The notes under the pieces were generated by a model. That model worked only from the letters and a program-made list of their open reading frames with translations. It was not told the origin of the DNA and searched no databases. The translations under genes were made by a program, and so were the position numbers. From Aquimarina sp. Aq78 (GTDB taxonomy: Bacteria; Bacteroidota; Bacteroidia; Flavobacteriales; Flavobacteriaceae), in NCBI RefSeq assembly GCF_900299525.1, contig NZ_OMKA01000026.1, positions 372,001-436,000 of the forward strand: a stretch of 64,000 nucleotides of DNA, given 5' to 3'. Positions 25,039 through 33,381 of this stretch are shown here, one piece after another. Every line of letters begins with the position of its first letter. Position 1 is the first letter of the stretch.

Positions 25039-25431
25039 ATGGAAACAAACAGACAGAAAAAAATTGGAGGAGTATTACAACGCGATGTAGCCGATGTGAT
25101 ACAACTTGCATTACGTGAAGCAGGAGTACAGGGGATTTTGGTTTCCGTTACCAAAGTAAGCGTGACTACAGATCTCTCAATCGCAAAAGTATATATGAGC
25201 GTATTCCCACATCAGGAAGGAGAAAGAGTGCTAAAAGAAGTAAACCAGGTAAGATCACAAATAAAACATCAGGTAGCACAGCGTACCAGAAATCAATTAC
25301 GTCGTATGCCAGAATTATCCTATTTTATTGATGATTCTCTTGAGTATATTTCTAATATAGAAGAAGCTGTAAAAGGGAAAGAAGATCCGATTAATAATCC
25401 CGAACTTCTCGAAAAACGTAAAAAGAAGTAA
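25039..25431 (+). CDS. rbfA: Ribosome-binding factor A
   Basis: 130 residues from METNRQKKIGGVLQRDVADV. Upstream in-frame codons to 24928 overlap mce and the promoter and are excluded. The KH-like fold shows VSVTKVSVTTDLSIAKVYMSVFP, the conserved RbfA core, and later QVAQRTRNQLRRMPELSYFIDDSLEY. RbfA assists maturation of 30S subunits and binding to 16S rRNA helix 1. It is followed after 119 bp by a LolC/E-like permease gene, a pairing common in flavobacteria from memory. Confidence 0.95.
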   Translation: METNRQKKIGGVLQRDVADVIQLALREAGVQGILVSVTKVSVTTDLSIAKVYMSVFPHQEGERVLKEVNQVRSQIKHQVAQRTRNQLRRMPELSYFIDDSLEYISNIEEAVKGKEDPINNPELLEKRKKK

Positions 25432-25550
25432 TTTTAGGTAGCGTCATAAAATAGAAAAATCATAGAAAGTAGAAGAAATAGATTTTTCTTTTCTCTTATC
25501 TTTATTGCAGAATTAAAATTTCATACATATCTAATGCTCATCATAAGGAT

Positions 25551-26753
25551 TTGAATTTTTCATACTACATCGCAAAGCGATACCTGTTTTCTCCCGGTAG
25601 TAGCAATGCTATTAATATTATTACAATTATTGCTGCGACTGGTGTAGTCATAGGAGCGATGGCATTATTTCTTGTGTTATCAGGATTTGCAGGACTTAAA
25701 GATTTTAGCCTTCAGTTTTCTTCATATTTTGATCCTGATCTTAAGATTTTTCCGTCAAGCGGAAAGACATTTACATTCACTGATACCCAAAAAGGAAAGT
25801 TAGCTAAGCTTGATGGGGTTGCCAATTTTTCTGAAATTGTAGAAGAGCGTGTTTTCTTAGAGTTTATGGATAAACAAAAGATGTCCTATATCAAAGGAGT
25901 AGATGCTAATTATCATAACGTTATTCATACCGATAGTATACTGGTATTTGGGGATTGGTTAACCAATAATGATTTTCAGGTAGTTGCGGGTAATGGTATT
26001 AGTAGAGAACTTAATATGGGAGTTGAGCAAACATATACAAACCTGCTTAGCATTTATGTGCCAAAACCGGGTAAAGGTATTCCCAGTGACCCATCAAAAG
26101 CATTTAGATCAGAGAAAGCAGTAAATATTGGGGTATATAGTGTAAATGAAGAGCTTGATAAAAAATACATTTTTGCAACTACGGGATTAGTACGAAAATT
26201 ATTGGAATTACCAGAAGATAAAGTGACTCATATAGAACTTAAACTATCACCACAAGCTAATGAAGAAGTAGTGATAGAGGGATTACAACAGATTTTTGAT
26301 CATAATGTGATTGTAAAAAACAGGGTGCAGCTTAATGATACATTATATAAGATGTTAAATACCGAGAATTTAGTATCCTATCTGGTGATCACGTTAATTG
26401 CCATTATTGCCCTGTTTAATGTCGCTGGAGCTATTATTATGATGATTATCGATAAGAAAAACAATGTAAAAACACTCTATAATGTGGGGGCTTCTCTGCC
26501 AAGTATCAGAAAAATATTTTTGTTTCAAGGTTCACTTATGACCGTTTTGGGTACAGTATTAGGATTGTTATTAGGGTTTATACTTATTGTACTGCAACAG
26601 CAATTTGAATTATTGATGATCACACCTTCATTACCTTATCCAACTCGTATTACCATGATTAGTTTTGTTGTGGTATTTTTTACGATTACTATTATCGGTT
26701 TTATAGCTTCTCTCTTAGCTTCTAGTAGAATTAATCAGAAATTGGTGAATTAG
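25551..26753 (+). CDS. ABC transporter permease, LolC/LolE-like
   Basis: 400 residues with TTG as start codon at 25551. MNFSYYIAKRYLFSPGSSNAIN matches the usual family N-terminus and no better ATG exists. TM1 is at about 18-42, a large periplasmic domain (about 45-265) follows, then three TM segments at about 275-395. This is the MacB/LolC fold. The family extracts lipoproteins from the inner membrane or couples ATPases to periplasmic substrates. The ATPase partner is not adjacent. Confidence 0.88.
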   Translation: MNFSYYIAKRYLFSPGSSNAINIITIIAATGVVIGAMALFLVLSGFAGLKDFSLQFSSYFDPDLKIFPSSGKTFTFTDTQKGKLAKLDGVANFSEIVEERVFLEFMDKQKMSYIKGVDANYHNVIHTDSILVFGDWLTNNDFQVVAGNGISRELNMGVEQTYTNLLSIYVPKPGKGIPSDPSKAFRSEKAVNIGVYSVNEELDKKYIFATTGLVRKLLELPEDKVTHIELKLSPQANEEVVIEGLQQIFDHNVIVKNRVQLNDTLYKMLNTENLVSYLVITLIAIIALFNVAGAIIMMIIDKKNNVKTLYNVGASLPSIRKIFLFQGSLMTVLGTVLGLLLGFILIVLQQQFELLMITPSLPYPTRITMISFVVVFFTITIIGFIASLLASSRINQKLVN

Positions 26754-26792
26754 TATAGTCCATTGTTATAGGTAAAGGTATGTGTGTTCGGG

Positions 26793-26886
26793 CGGGCTAT
26801 CCGTTTTTACTCCTCGATATGTGGATCTTTCGACTGGGCTCAGAATGGCAACTTTTCTGTGGGGTAATCACTACTATCCCTAACAC
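26793..26886 (-). repeat. Bipartite GC-rich repeat, copy 1 (with a CATTCTGAGC-type insert)
   Basis: Read on the minus strand, GTGTTAGGGATAG (26874-26886) and CGGATAGCCCG (26793-26803) reproduce the two conserved halves of the element at 28069-28140. The middle differs and holds a short relic (26825-26849) with CATTCTGAGC and AGTCGAA, resembling a dispersed intergenic repeat I recall from flavobacterial genomes. The element fills the spacer between the permease gene and dusB. Confidence 0.6.
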
Positions 26887-26908
26887 AATGCCTTTTGGGT
26901 TTTTAAAA

Positions 26909-27901
26909 TTATACAAACTCAAATCCGGTAAATGTAGACTGTACTTCATCAAAAGCAGCAAATACATCTTCGGGGAGATCACTGGTTACCATTTTGGTTC
27001 GGTATTCTTTAAAATGAGGTATCCCTTTAAAGTAATTGGTATAATGTCTACGGGTTTCAAAAACACCTAGTTTTTCGCCTTTCCAATCGATTGCCATTTG
27101 TAAGTGTCTACGTGCTGCATTTACTCGTTCTTCTATAGTTGGTGGTGGTAAAAACTTACCAGTTTCAAAATAGTGTTTCACTTCCTTAAAAAACCAGGGA
27201 TAACCAATACTGGCACGGCCAATCATAGCGCCATCAAGACCATATTGATCTCTCATTTCCATAGCGCGTTCGGGAGTATCTACATCACCATTACCAAATA
27301 CAGGGATGTGCATTCTCGGATTGTTTTTTACTTCGGCAATAGGTTTCCAATCTGCATTGCCTTTATACATCTGTGCCCGGGTACGGCCATGAATAGAAAT
27401 GGCTTTGGCTCCCACATCCTGTAGTCGCTCTGCAACTTCTACAATTCTGATAGAGTCATGATCCCAACCCAATCGGGTCTTTACGGTAACAGGTAATTTG
27501 GTGTGTTTAACCATGGCTTCGGTAAGAGAAACCATAAGATCAATATCTTTAAGAATTCCTGCTCCGGCACCTTTGCTCACTACTTTTTTTACGGGACACC
27601 CAAAATTAATATCAATAATATCTGGTCCCGATGCTTCTACAATCTCAACAGATTTAAGCATAGAATCCAGGTTGGCTCCAAAAATCTGAATACCAACCGG
27701 GCGTTCTTTTTCATAAATATCAAGCTTCATGACGCTTTTGGCAGCATCACGTATTAGTCCCTCACTAGAAATAAATTCTGTATATACAACATCGGCGCCT
27801 TGCTCTTTGCACAACGCACGAAAAGGAGGATCGCTTACATCTTCCATCGGGGCTAATAATAACGGGAATTCTCCTACATCTATGTCTCCTATTTTGGCCA
27901 C
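26909..27901 (-). CDS. dusB: tRNA-dihydrouridine synthase (DusB-like)
   Basis: 330 residues. The FMN-barrel start FPLLLAPMEDVSDPPFRALC, the substrate-site VDxxxGCP motif (here IDINFGCPVKKVVSKGAGAGIL, catalytic Cys), then PVTVKTRLGWD, ISIHGRTRAQMYKG and VFGNGDVDTPE are all classical Dus motifs. It reduces uridines in tRNA D-loops with NADPH. The C-terminal helical domain is complete. The gene is bracketed on both sides by copies of a bipartite repeat. Confidence 0.94.
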   Translation of the reverse strand: MAKIGDIDVGEFPLLLAPMEDVSDPPFRALCKEQGADVVYTEFISSEGLIRDAAKSVMKLDIYEKERPVGIQIFGANLDSMLKSVEIVEASGPDIIDINFGCPVKKVVSKGAGAGILKDIDLMVSLTEAMVKHTKLPVTVKTRLGWDHDSIRIVEVAERLQDVGAKAISIHGRTRAQMYKGNADWKPIAEVKNNPRMHIPVFGNGDVDTPERAMEMRDQYGLDGAMIGRASIGYPWFFKEVKHYFETGKFLPPPTIEERVNAARRHLQMAIDWKGEKLGVFETRRHYTNYFKGIPHFKEYRTKMVTSDLPEDVFAAFDEVQSTFTGFEFV

Positions 27902-27935
27902 AGCAACTATTTTTTTGGTAAAAATACAAATTCTT

Positions 27936-27972
27936 TAAGACCTCACAGATCTCAGAGACCTGTGAGGTCTTA
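27936..27972. repeat. GACCTCAC hairpin element upstream of dusB
   Basis: TAAGACCTCACAG (27936-27948) pairs perfectly with CTGTGAGGTCTTA (27960-27972) across an 11-nt loop, with seven T after it on the plus strand. Its core matches the hairpin at 60293-60322. It lies between the 5' ends of two divergent genes, where a terminator is not expected, so it looks like a dispersed repeat. Confidence 0.65.
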
Positions 27973-28036
27973 TTTTTTTGAAATGAGTAAGATCTAAAAA
28001 TACCGGGAGAGATAGTATAAAGCTTCTAAAATCAAT

Positions 28037-28044
28037 TATATTTG
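28037..28044 (+). promoter_or_regulatory. -7 element upstream of the lepA leader
   Basis: TATATTTG fits TAnnTTTG exactly. Initiation near 28049 would put the structured element at 28069-28140 at the front of a ~200-nt lepA leader, or start a separate small RNA. No TTTG stands at the ideal -33 spacing. Confidence 0.45.
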
Positions 28045-28068
28045 CAAGTCATTAAGAGCATGAAAATT

Positions 28069-28140
28069 GCGTGAGAGATAGGAGCAAGCTACCGTGTAGC
28101 GCGGATAGCCCGACCCAAGATGTAATGATGGGTCACGCCC
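28069..28140 (+). repeat. Bipartite GC-rich structured element, copy 2, in the lepA leader
   Basis: The 72-nt block is GC-rich in an AT-rich setting. GCGTG (28069-28073) can pair with CACGC (28134-28138) as an outer stem. GCTAC (28088-28092) pairs with GTAGC (28096-28100) around CGT. ACCCA (28113-28117) pairs with TGGGT (28129-28133). Halves GCGTGAGAGATAG and CGGATAGCCCG recur in the copy at 26793-26886. Downstream, ACCC/GGGT and TATACC/GGTATA pairs lie before the lepA ATG. It could be an RNA leader, small RNA or mobile repeat. Confidence 0.6.
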
Positions 28141-28252
28141 TAAAACTTATTTGAAAAAGAAGAATGAGACCCCATAATGGGTATTTAAAAATGATTGATA
28201 TACCTTTATAAATGATTATGTTAGATTTGATGGTATACAAGAGAGAGACTAC

Positions 28253-30049
28253 ATGAAAAATATTAGAAACTTTTGCATTATTGCACATATTGATCACGGT
28301 AAAAGTACACTGGCAGATCGATTATTGGACTTTACCGGATCAGTAACCGCTCGTGAAGCTCAGGCGCAGTTACTTGATAGTATGGATTTGGAACGTGAAC
28401 GAGGGATTACGATCAAGAGTCATGCAATCCAGATGGAATATACGCATAAAGGAGAGGAGTATATCCTTAATCTTATTGATACTCCTGGTCATGTTGATTT
28501 TTCATATGAGGTTTCTCGTTCTATTGCAGCTTGTGAAGGAGCATTACTAATTGTAGATGCAGCACAAAGTATACAGGCACAGACAATTTCTAATTTATAT
28601 CTGGCTCTTGAAAATGATCTGGAAATTATTCCGGTACTCAATAAAGTAGACCTGCCAAGTGCTAATCCAGAAGAGGTTACCGATGATATTGTAGATCTTT
28701 TGGGGTGTGATGCAGAAGAAGTAATTCCTGCAAGTGCTAAAACGGGAATTGGGATAGAAGAAATTCTTACTGCGATTATAGAACGTGTTCCTTCACCAGA
28801 AGGAAATCCTGAAGAGCCTTTACAAGCCCTGATTTTTGATTCGGTATATAACTCATTTAGAGGCGTAGAAACATATTTTAAGGTAGTTAATGGTGAGATT
28901 AAAAAAGGGCAACAAATTAAATTTGTGGCTACCGGGAAAAGCTATTCTGCTGATGAGGTAGGAACATTAAAATTAAATCAGGAGCCTAAACAGGTAATCA
29001 AAACAGGTGATGTGGGATACCTGATTACAGGAATCAAAGATGCTAGAGAAGTAAAAGTAGGAGATACCATCACAGATGCTAAAACACCTACGCAAAATGC
29101 AATCGAAGGTTTTGAGGATGTAAAACCTATGGTATTTGCAGGGATTTATCCTGTAGATACAGAAGATTATGAAGAGCTTCGTAATTCTATGGAAAAATTA
29201 CAGCTTAATGATGCTTCTTTGGTGTTTGTACCAGAAAGCTCAGCGGCATTAGGTTTTGGTTTTAGATGTGGGTTCTTAGGGATGTTACATATGGAGATCA
29301 TCCAGGAGCGATTAGAACGTGAGTTTAATATGACTGTAATTACTACGGTACCTAATGTATCTTATCATGCGTTTACCAATAAAAATCCCGATGATATCAT
29401 AATTGTAAATAACCCATCGGATTTACCAGATCCTTCTTCTATGAACAGAGTAGAAGAACCATATATCAAAGCTTCTATTATTACCAAATCTGATTTTGTA
29501 GGATCTGTAATGTCTTTATGTATTGAGAAACGTGGAGAGATTACTAATCAAACCTATTTAACTACAGAACGAGTAGAGCTTACTTTTGATATGCCATTGG
29601 CAGAGATTGTATTTGATTTTTATGATCGCTTAAAAACAGTATCAAAAGGATATGCATCTTTTGATTATACACCGATTGGTTTACGTTCTTCTAAACTGGT
29701 GAAAGTAGATATATTGCTTAACGGAAATATTGTAGATGCGTTATCTGCATTATTGCACAAGGATAATGCTTATGATATTGGTAAAAAGATTTGTGAGAAA
29801 TTAAAAGAATTAATCCCTCGCCAACAATTTGATATCCCGATACAAGCAGCAATTGGGGCTAAATTTATAGCTCGTGAAACGGTAAAAGCTCTTCGTAAAG
29901 ATGTAACAGCCAAATGTTATGGTGGTGATATTTCTCGTAAGCGTAAATTATTAGAAAAGCAAAAGAAAGGTAAGAAGCGTATGCGTCAGGTAGGTAATGT
30001 AGAAATTCCTCAGGAAGCGTTTATGGCGGTATTAAAACTAAATGACTAA
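28253..30049 (+). CDS. lepA: Elongation factor 4 (LepA GTPase)
   Basis: 598 residues, normal length. G1 IAHIDHGKSTLADRL, G2 region RGITIKSHA, G3 DTPGHVDF and G4 NKVD are intact. The C-terminal LepA-specific domain (GYASFDYTPIGLRSSKLVKVDILLNG, then KAKCYGGDISRKRKLLEKQK-like end) is present. LepA back-translocates or remodels ribosomes under stress. Its unusually long upstream region contains a structured repeat. Confidence 0.97.
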   Translation: MKNIRNFCIIAHIDHGKSTLADRLLDFTGSVTAREAQAQLLDSMDLERERGITIKSHAIQMEYTHKGEEYILNLIDTPGHVDFSYEVSRSIAACEGALLIVDAAQSIQAQTISNLYLALENDLEIIPVLNKVDLPSANPEEVTDDIVDLLGCDAEEVIPASAKTGIGIEEILTAIIERVPSPEGNPEEPLQALIFDSVYNSFRGVETYFKVVNGEIKKGQQIKFVATGKSYSADEVGTLKLNQEPKQVIKTGDVGYLITGIKDAREVKVGDTITDAKTPTQNAIEGFEDVKPMVFAGIYPVDTEDYEELRNSMEKLQLNDASLVFVPESSAALGFGFRCGFLGMLHMEIIQERLEREFNMTVITTVPNVSYHAFTNKNPDDIIIVNNPSDLPDPSSMNRVEEPYIKASIITKSDFVGSVMSLCIEKRGEITNQTYLTTERVELTFDMPLAEIVFDFYDRLKTVSKGYASFDYTPIGLRSSKLVKVDILLNGNIVDALSALLHKDNAYDIGKKICEKLKELIPRQQFDIPIQAAIGAKFIARETVKALRKDVTAKCYGGDISRKRKLLEKQKKGKKRMRQVGNVEIPQEAFMAVLKLND

Positions 30050-30155
30050 AAATTTCGTTATCAGTTCCTTATAAATAGGCTCAATTTATTTGTTGTGTAA
30101 TTCAAATAAAGTGTCTATTATAGCGTTGTTTTTTTATAACTTAAGAATTTATATC

Positions 30156-31226
30156 ATGCTAAATCCCCAATCTAAGCAGAGCCTAAAGGTCTTATCTTTT
30201 GTAGGCTTATTTGTTTTTTGTTTCTTATCTTGTAGTAAAGATGATGATCCCGACTCTACAGATACAGGAGTTGACCCTGATCCATCAGGAGAGCAAACTG
30301 TTTTTGAAGAAAATTTTATTTTAGGCAAAGGCAGCAAACTTATAAACTATGTTTTATCAGAAGCAGAATACAATAAATTTATTGCCGGAAATGGCGATTT
30401 TGCTATGGTGTCTAAAAAGGTGTATGAGCATTTAAATGATAATTTTGATTTTATTTTTATACTCTCTGTTGAAACAGAACAACCTAATGATTTGTATTAT
30501 GGCGTAACTCAAAAGGTTAAAAACGATGTAGAAGGTGTAGGGTCATCTATTTATGATAATACGGCAGCGTATGGCTCACAGGGCACATTGAAAAGTATTA
30601 TTCATATGCCTAGAACCGAATATATTAAAAATGGCCCCTTTTTACACGAAATAGTGCATTATTGGGGGAATTATGATTTTATCCCAACCACGGTTGGTGG
30701 TCATTGGGGATATTCTAGTGTAGGAGGACAACTTGGTGGTTTTGATGAGCTTATTGATTTGGGAGGTAATAATTATCAGGGAAAACTGGATGGTGAAAAC
30801 AGATTTGGGACTTTTGCTAATGGAGGAAATGCGCTTCCGTATGGTAATTTAGAATTATACCTTATGGGGTTAATAAAAGAAAGTGAAATCGAATCGGTTC
30901 AAGTAGCCGAAAACCCGCAAGCAGTAGCAGGTGGAGGTAGATTTACAGCAGATAAAATTACAACATTTACGGCAGCAGATCTTATTACAAAGAACGGTGC
31001 TCGCGTACCTTCTGAAGAGAGTTCTCAAAAAAGTTTTAAAGGAATTACTGTGGTTATTTCTACTTCAAAATTAAGTGACGAAAGGATTACATCTATCAAT
31101 ATGGACCTAGATAACTTTGCTAAAAAAGGAACTCCTGATTGGGGTAATTTTTACTTTAATTTTTGGCAAGCTACAGGAGAAAAGGCTACTTTAGATATTG
31201 ATATTTCTCAGGCCAATATAAAATAG
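30156..31226 (+). CDS. Lipoprotein with HExxH metalloprotease-type motif, function unknown
   Basis: The frame is open from 30090, but the Met at 30156 starts a clean lipoprotein signal (LFVFCFLSC, modified Cys26), giving 356 residues. An acidic linker rich in Asp, Ser and Pro follows. FLHEIVHYWGNYDF holds HEIVH at 164-168. LELYLMGLI further on resembles a Met-turn. Between them GGHWGYSSVGGQLGGFDEL is glycine-rich and may form part of the active site. I cannot place it in a peptidase family. Confidence 0.75.
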   Translation: MLNPQSKQSLKVLSFVGLFVFCFLSCSKDDDPDSTDTGVDPDPSGEQTVFEENFILGKGSKLINYVLSEAEYNKFIAGNGDFAMVSKKVYEHLNDNFDFIFILSVETEQPNDLYYGVTQKVKNDVEGVGSSIYDNTAAYGSQGTLKSIIHMPRTEYIKNGPFLHEIVHYWGNYDFIPTTVGGHWGYSSVGGQLGGFDELIDLGGNNYQGKLDGENRFGTFANGGNALPYGNLELYLMGLIKESEIESVQVAENPQAVAGGGRFTADKITTFTAADLITKNGARVPSEESSQKSFKGITVVISTSKLSDERITSINMDLDNFAKKGTPDWGNFYFNFWQATGEKATLDIDISQANIK

Positions 31227-31231
31227 TAGAT

Positions 31232-32044
31232 TTAGTTGGCTTTTTTGGCTTCAATCATTTTGTGTAACATATATTCTACACCATTGTCATTATTGCTCTT
31301 TGTGGAGTAATTGGCAATTGCTTTTATGTTTGGGTGTGCATTTTCCATAGCAAAGCTATATGTCGCTTTGGTCATCATTTCAAGATCATTGTTATAATCT
31401 CCAAAAACCATAGTCTCTTCAGGTAATATATCATTGTTTTTTTGCAATTGTTGTAGCGCATGACCTTTATTAGCGAGGTTATGAGAAAGGTCCAACCAGA
31501 TTTCTCCAGACACTTTTACTTTCAATTTGTTTTCCAGATGTTTTAAAGCAGGATAGAGATATTCTTCTGCTCCCTTTTGATTACAAATTGCAATTTTGAG
31601 ATATTGATCATCGATTACTTCAGAAAGATCTTCTACAATCTCATACCGGTCGTAAAATTCACTAAACATATCGACAAAATCTTGTCCGTAGTCTTCAATA
31701 TACCCTCGTTTTCTTCCACAAACGATTACTTGCGAACCCTGTAATGTTTTAGTAATATCAAGGAGTTCCAGGTATGTTTTACGATCGATTTCTGTAATCT
31801 GAAGTTCTTTGTCTTGTTGCATGGTCAAAGCTCCATTTTCGGCAATGACATAAATGTCATCTTTGATAGGTTTTAGTTTATCAATAATACTATAATATTG
31901 TCTTCCGCTAGCAGCAACAAAAGTTACACCCAGGCTATTTAACTCTTCAAAAAGCTCAAAAAAATGACGGCTTACTTCACCTTTAGCGTTAAGAAGTGTG
32001 CCATCCATATCTGTAGCAACCATTTTGATTTGGGATAAATCCAT
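31232..32044 (-). CDS. HAD-superfamily phosphatase, Cof-type
   Basis: 270 residues. Motif I is MVATDMDGTLLNAKGEV with nucleophile Asp and acid Asp. Motif II is VAASGR. The Cof-type C2 cap occupies about residues 85-190. Motifs III and IV are the Lys near ANKGHAL and FGDYNNDLEMM. Substrates are usually sugar phosphates or cofactors such as PLP or FMN. It is convergent with the HExxH lipoprotein gene (5 bp gap). Confidence 0.93.
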   Translation of the reverse strand: MDLSQIKMVATDMDGTLLNAKGEVSRHFFELFEELNSLGVTFVAASGRQYYSIIDKLKPIKDDIYVIAENGALTMQQDKELQITEIDRKTYLELLDITKTLQGSQVIVCGRKRGYIEDYGQDFVDMFSEFYDRYEIVEDLSEVIDDQYLKIAICNQKGAEEYLYPALKHLENKLKVKVSGEIWLDLSHNLANKGHALQQLQKNNDILPEETMVFGDYNNDLEMMTKATYSFAMENAHPNIKAIANYSTKSNNDNGVEYMLHKMIEAKKAN

Positions 32045-32222
32045 AGTAGTGTATAATTTTAATTGTAAAGGTATTAGAGTTAGAATAAATACAGGGTATT
32101 ATAACTGTAAAATTTGTATTAAATTGCTAGTAAATAAAGAGCTGTGCTCGGTTTGATATAACCTGACAAAGTAGATTAAATACTAATTAAAAAAAAATCC
32201 CGAGTCGTACTAGGGCAATACC

Positions 32223-32645
32223 ATGAAATTTTTTCAAAAAGAAATACAATTACCATCATATCCCAGAGGGTTTCATTTGATTACTTCTAAGATTCTTGCC
32301 GAAATACCCGAAATCAAACAGGTACGAATGGGGCAGTTACAAGTGTTTATTAAGCATACATCTGCTAGTCTTACTATAAATGAGAATGCGGATCCCACAG
32401 TACGACAGGATTTTGAAAGTCATATGAATATTATGGTTCCAGAAAATGCGTCCTATTATATTCATACCTATGAAGGAGCTGATGATATGCCAGCTCATAT
32501 CAAAGCTTCTTTGATGGGTGCTTCTGTTTTGGTTCCTATTACTAACGGAGAGTTAAATCTAGGAACATGGCAAGGCATTTATCTCTGTGAACATAGAGAT
32601 TCTGGAGGCCCTAGAAAACTGGTTTTAACAGCTTATGGGTCTTAG
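32223..32645 (+). CDS. YjbQ family protein (UPF0047)
   Basis: 140 residues. HTSASLTINENADPTVRQDFE is the family signature with its conserved His and acidic residues. LGTWQGIYLCEHRDSGGPRKLVLT completes the fold, which makes a trimer with metal site. Members have weak thiamine-phosphate synthase activity in vitro and remain poorly understood. It is a single plus-strand gene with a 177-bp upstream gap. Confidence 0.92.
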   Translation: MKFFQKEIQLPSYPRGFHLITSKILAEIPEIKQVRMGQLQVFIKHTSASLTINENADPTVRQDFESHMNIMVPENASYYIHTYEGADDMPAHIKASLMGASVLVPITNGELNLGTWQGIYLCEHRDSGGPRKLVLTAYGS

Positions 32646-32705
32646 AGACTATAAGTTAATCGAGATTACTTTATAACAAAACTATTTTGGTTTTATACTA
32701 ATTAA

Positions 32706-32739
32706 GCTTGTCATTCTAGCGTAGACTAGAATGACAAGC
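32706..32739. terminator. 14-bp hairpin after the YjbQ gene
   Basis: GCTTGTCATTCTAG (32706-32719) and CTAGAATGACAAGC (32726-32739) pair perfectly around a 6-nt loop. There is no strong T-run, so it may be a repeat remnant (GTCATTCT core) as well as a transcription stop between convergent genes. Confidence 0.45.
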
Positions 32740-32790
32740 ATTATAGATTTTTCACAAGCCTAAATTAACTATAACTAAAACACTTTTGAT

Positions 32791-33231
32791 TTAGAACCAT
32801 TGTGCCCAAGGTATTCTTGATAGCATAAGAATCCAGGCAATAGTATAGAAAATAGCTAGCATTTTAAACTTAGGTGTAGAAGTAAGTTTCTTTTTATGTT
32901 TAGAGTATCCCATTGTGATAAAAACAATGGTTAAGATCATTACCAAAGGGTGCTCTACATTATATAATCGTAAAGTAGCGTCCTTCATGATTTCTCCCAT
33001 TTTGTGAGTTCCTGAGAACCAAACCACAAGAGGGGAAACAAAGAAGATAATAATACCGATTAAAAGCTGAATATGAGTAACGATAAGCGCGAATAGAGAG
33101 ACTCTAAAATCTTTTGGAGCATATTCTCTTTTGGTAAAAAATCCAGCTAGGGCATTAATAGTTGCTAGTGTAACGACAAGAACAACAAGATAAGCCCAAT
33201 ATGAATGGACGATTTGAATAGCTTCGTACAT
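32791..33231 (-). CDS. Four-helix membrane protein, cytochrome b-like
   Basis: 146 residues with four hydrophobic segments (about 10-32, 45-67, 93-110, 122-140). His9 in IQIVHSYW, a His in VTHIQLLIG and another in VEHPLVM lie in or near membrane segments, which would suit heme ligation. I believe homologues in Bacteroidota are labelled cytochrome B, but that is recollection. No signal peptide. It lies 150 bp upstream of the diheme peroxidase gene on the same strand. Confidence 0.75.
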   Translation of the reverse strand: MYEAIQIVHSYWAYLVVLVVTLATINALAGFFTKREYAPKDFRVSLFALIVTHIQLLIGIIIFFVSPLVVWFSGTHKMGEIMKDATLRLYNVEHPLVMILTIVFITMGYSKHKKKLTSTPKFKMLAIFYTIAWILMLSRIPWAQWF

Positions 33232-33318
33232 AAAATGATGTGTTTAATTTATTCAAAGGTACATATAATGCATAAAAAAGCCTCATCCTACAAGCACAGG
33301 AGTCTTTATTTAGACTTA

Positions 33319-33344
33319 TTCTACAAAGTGTTTGCTTTGTAGAA
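33319..33344 (-). terminator. Hairpin between cytochrome-like and peroxidase genes
   Basis: TTCTACAAAG (33319-33328) pairs with CTTTGTAGAA (33335-33344), a 10-bp perfect stem with a 6-nt loop. It lies 38 bp beyond the peroxidase stop. T content after the stem is weak on the minus strand, so efficiency is uncertain. Confidence 0.5.
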
Positions 33345-33381
33345 AACTTATTTAGTCATAGCTATATATAATATATCAGTT

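Noticed and set aside
30090..30155. Upstream extension of the HExxH lipoprotein
   Set aside because: The extension lacks a signal peptide order and would bury the lipobox. The Met at 30156 gives a typical SPII signal.
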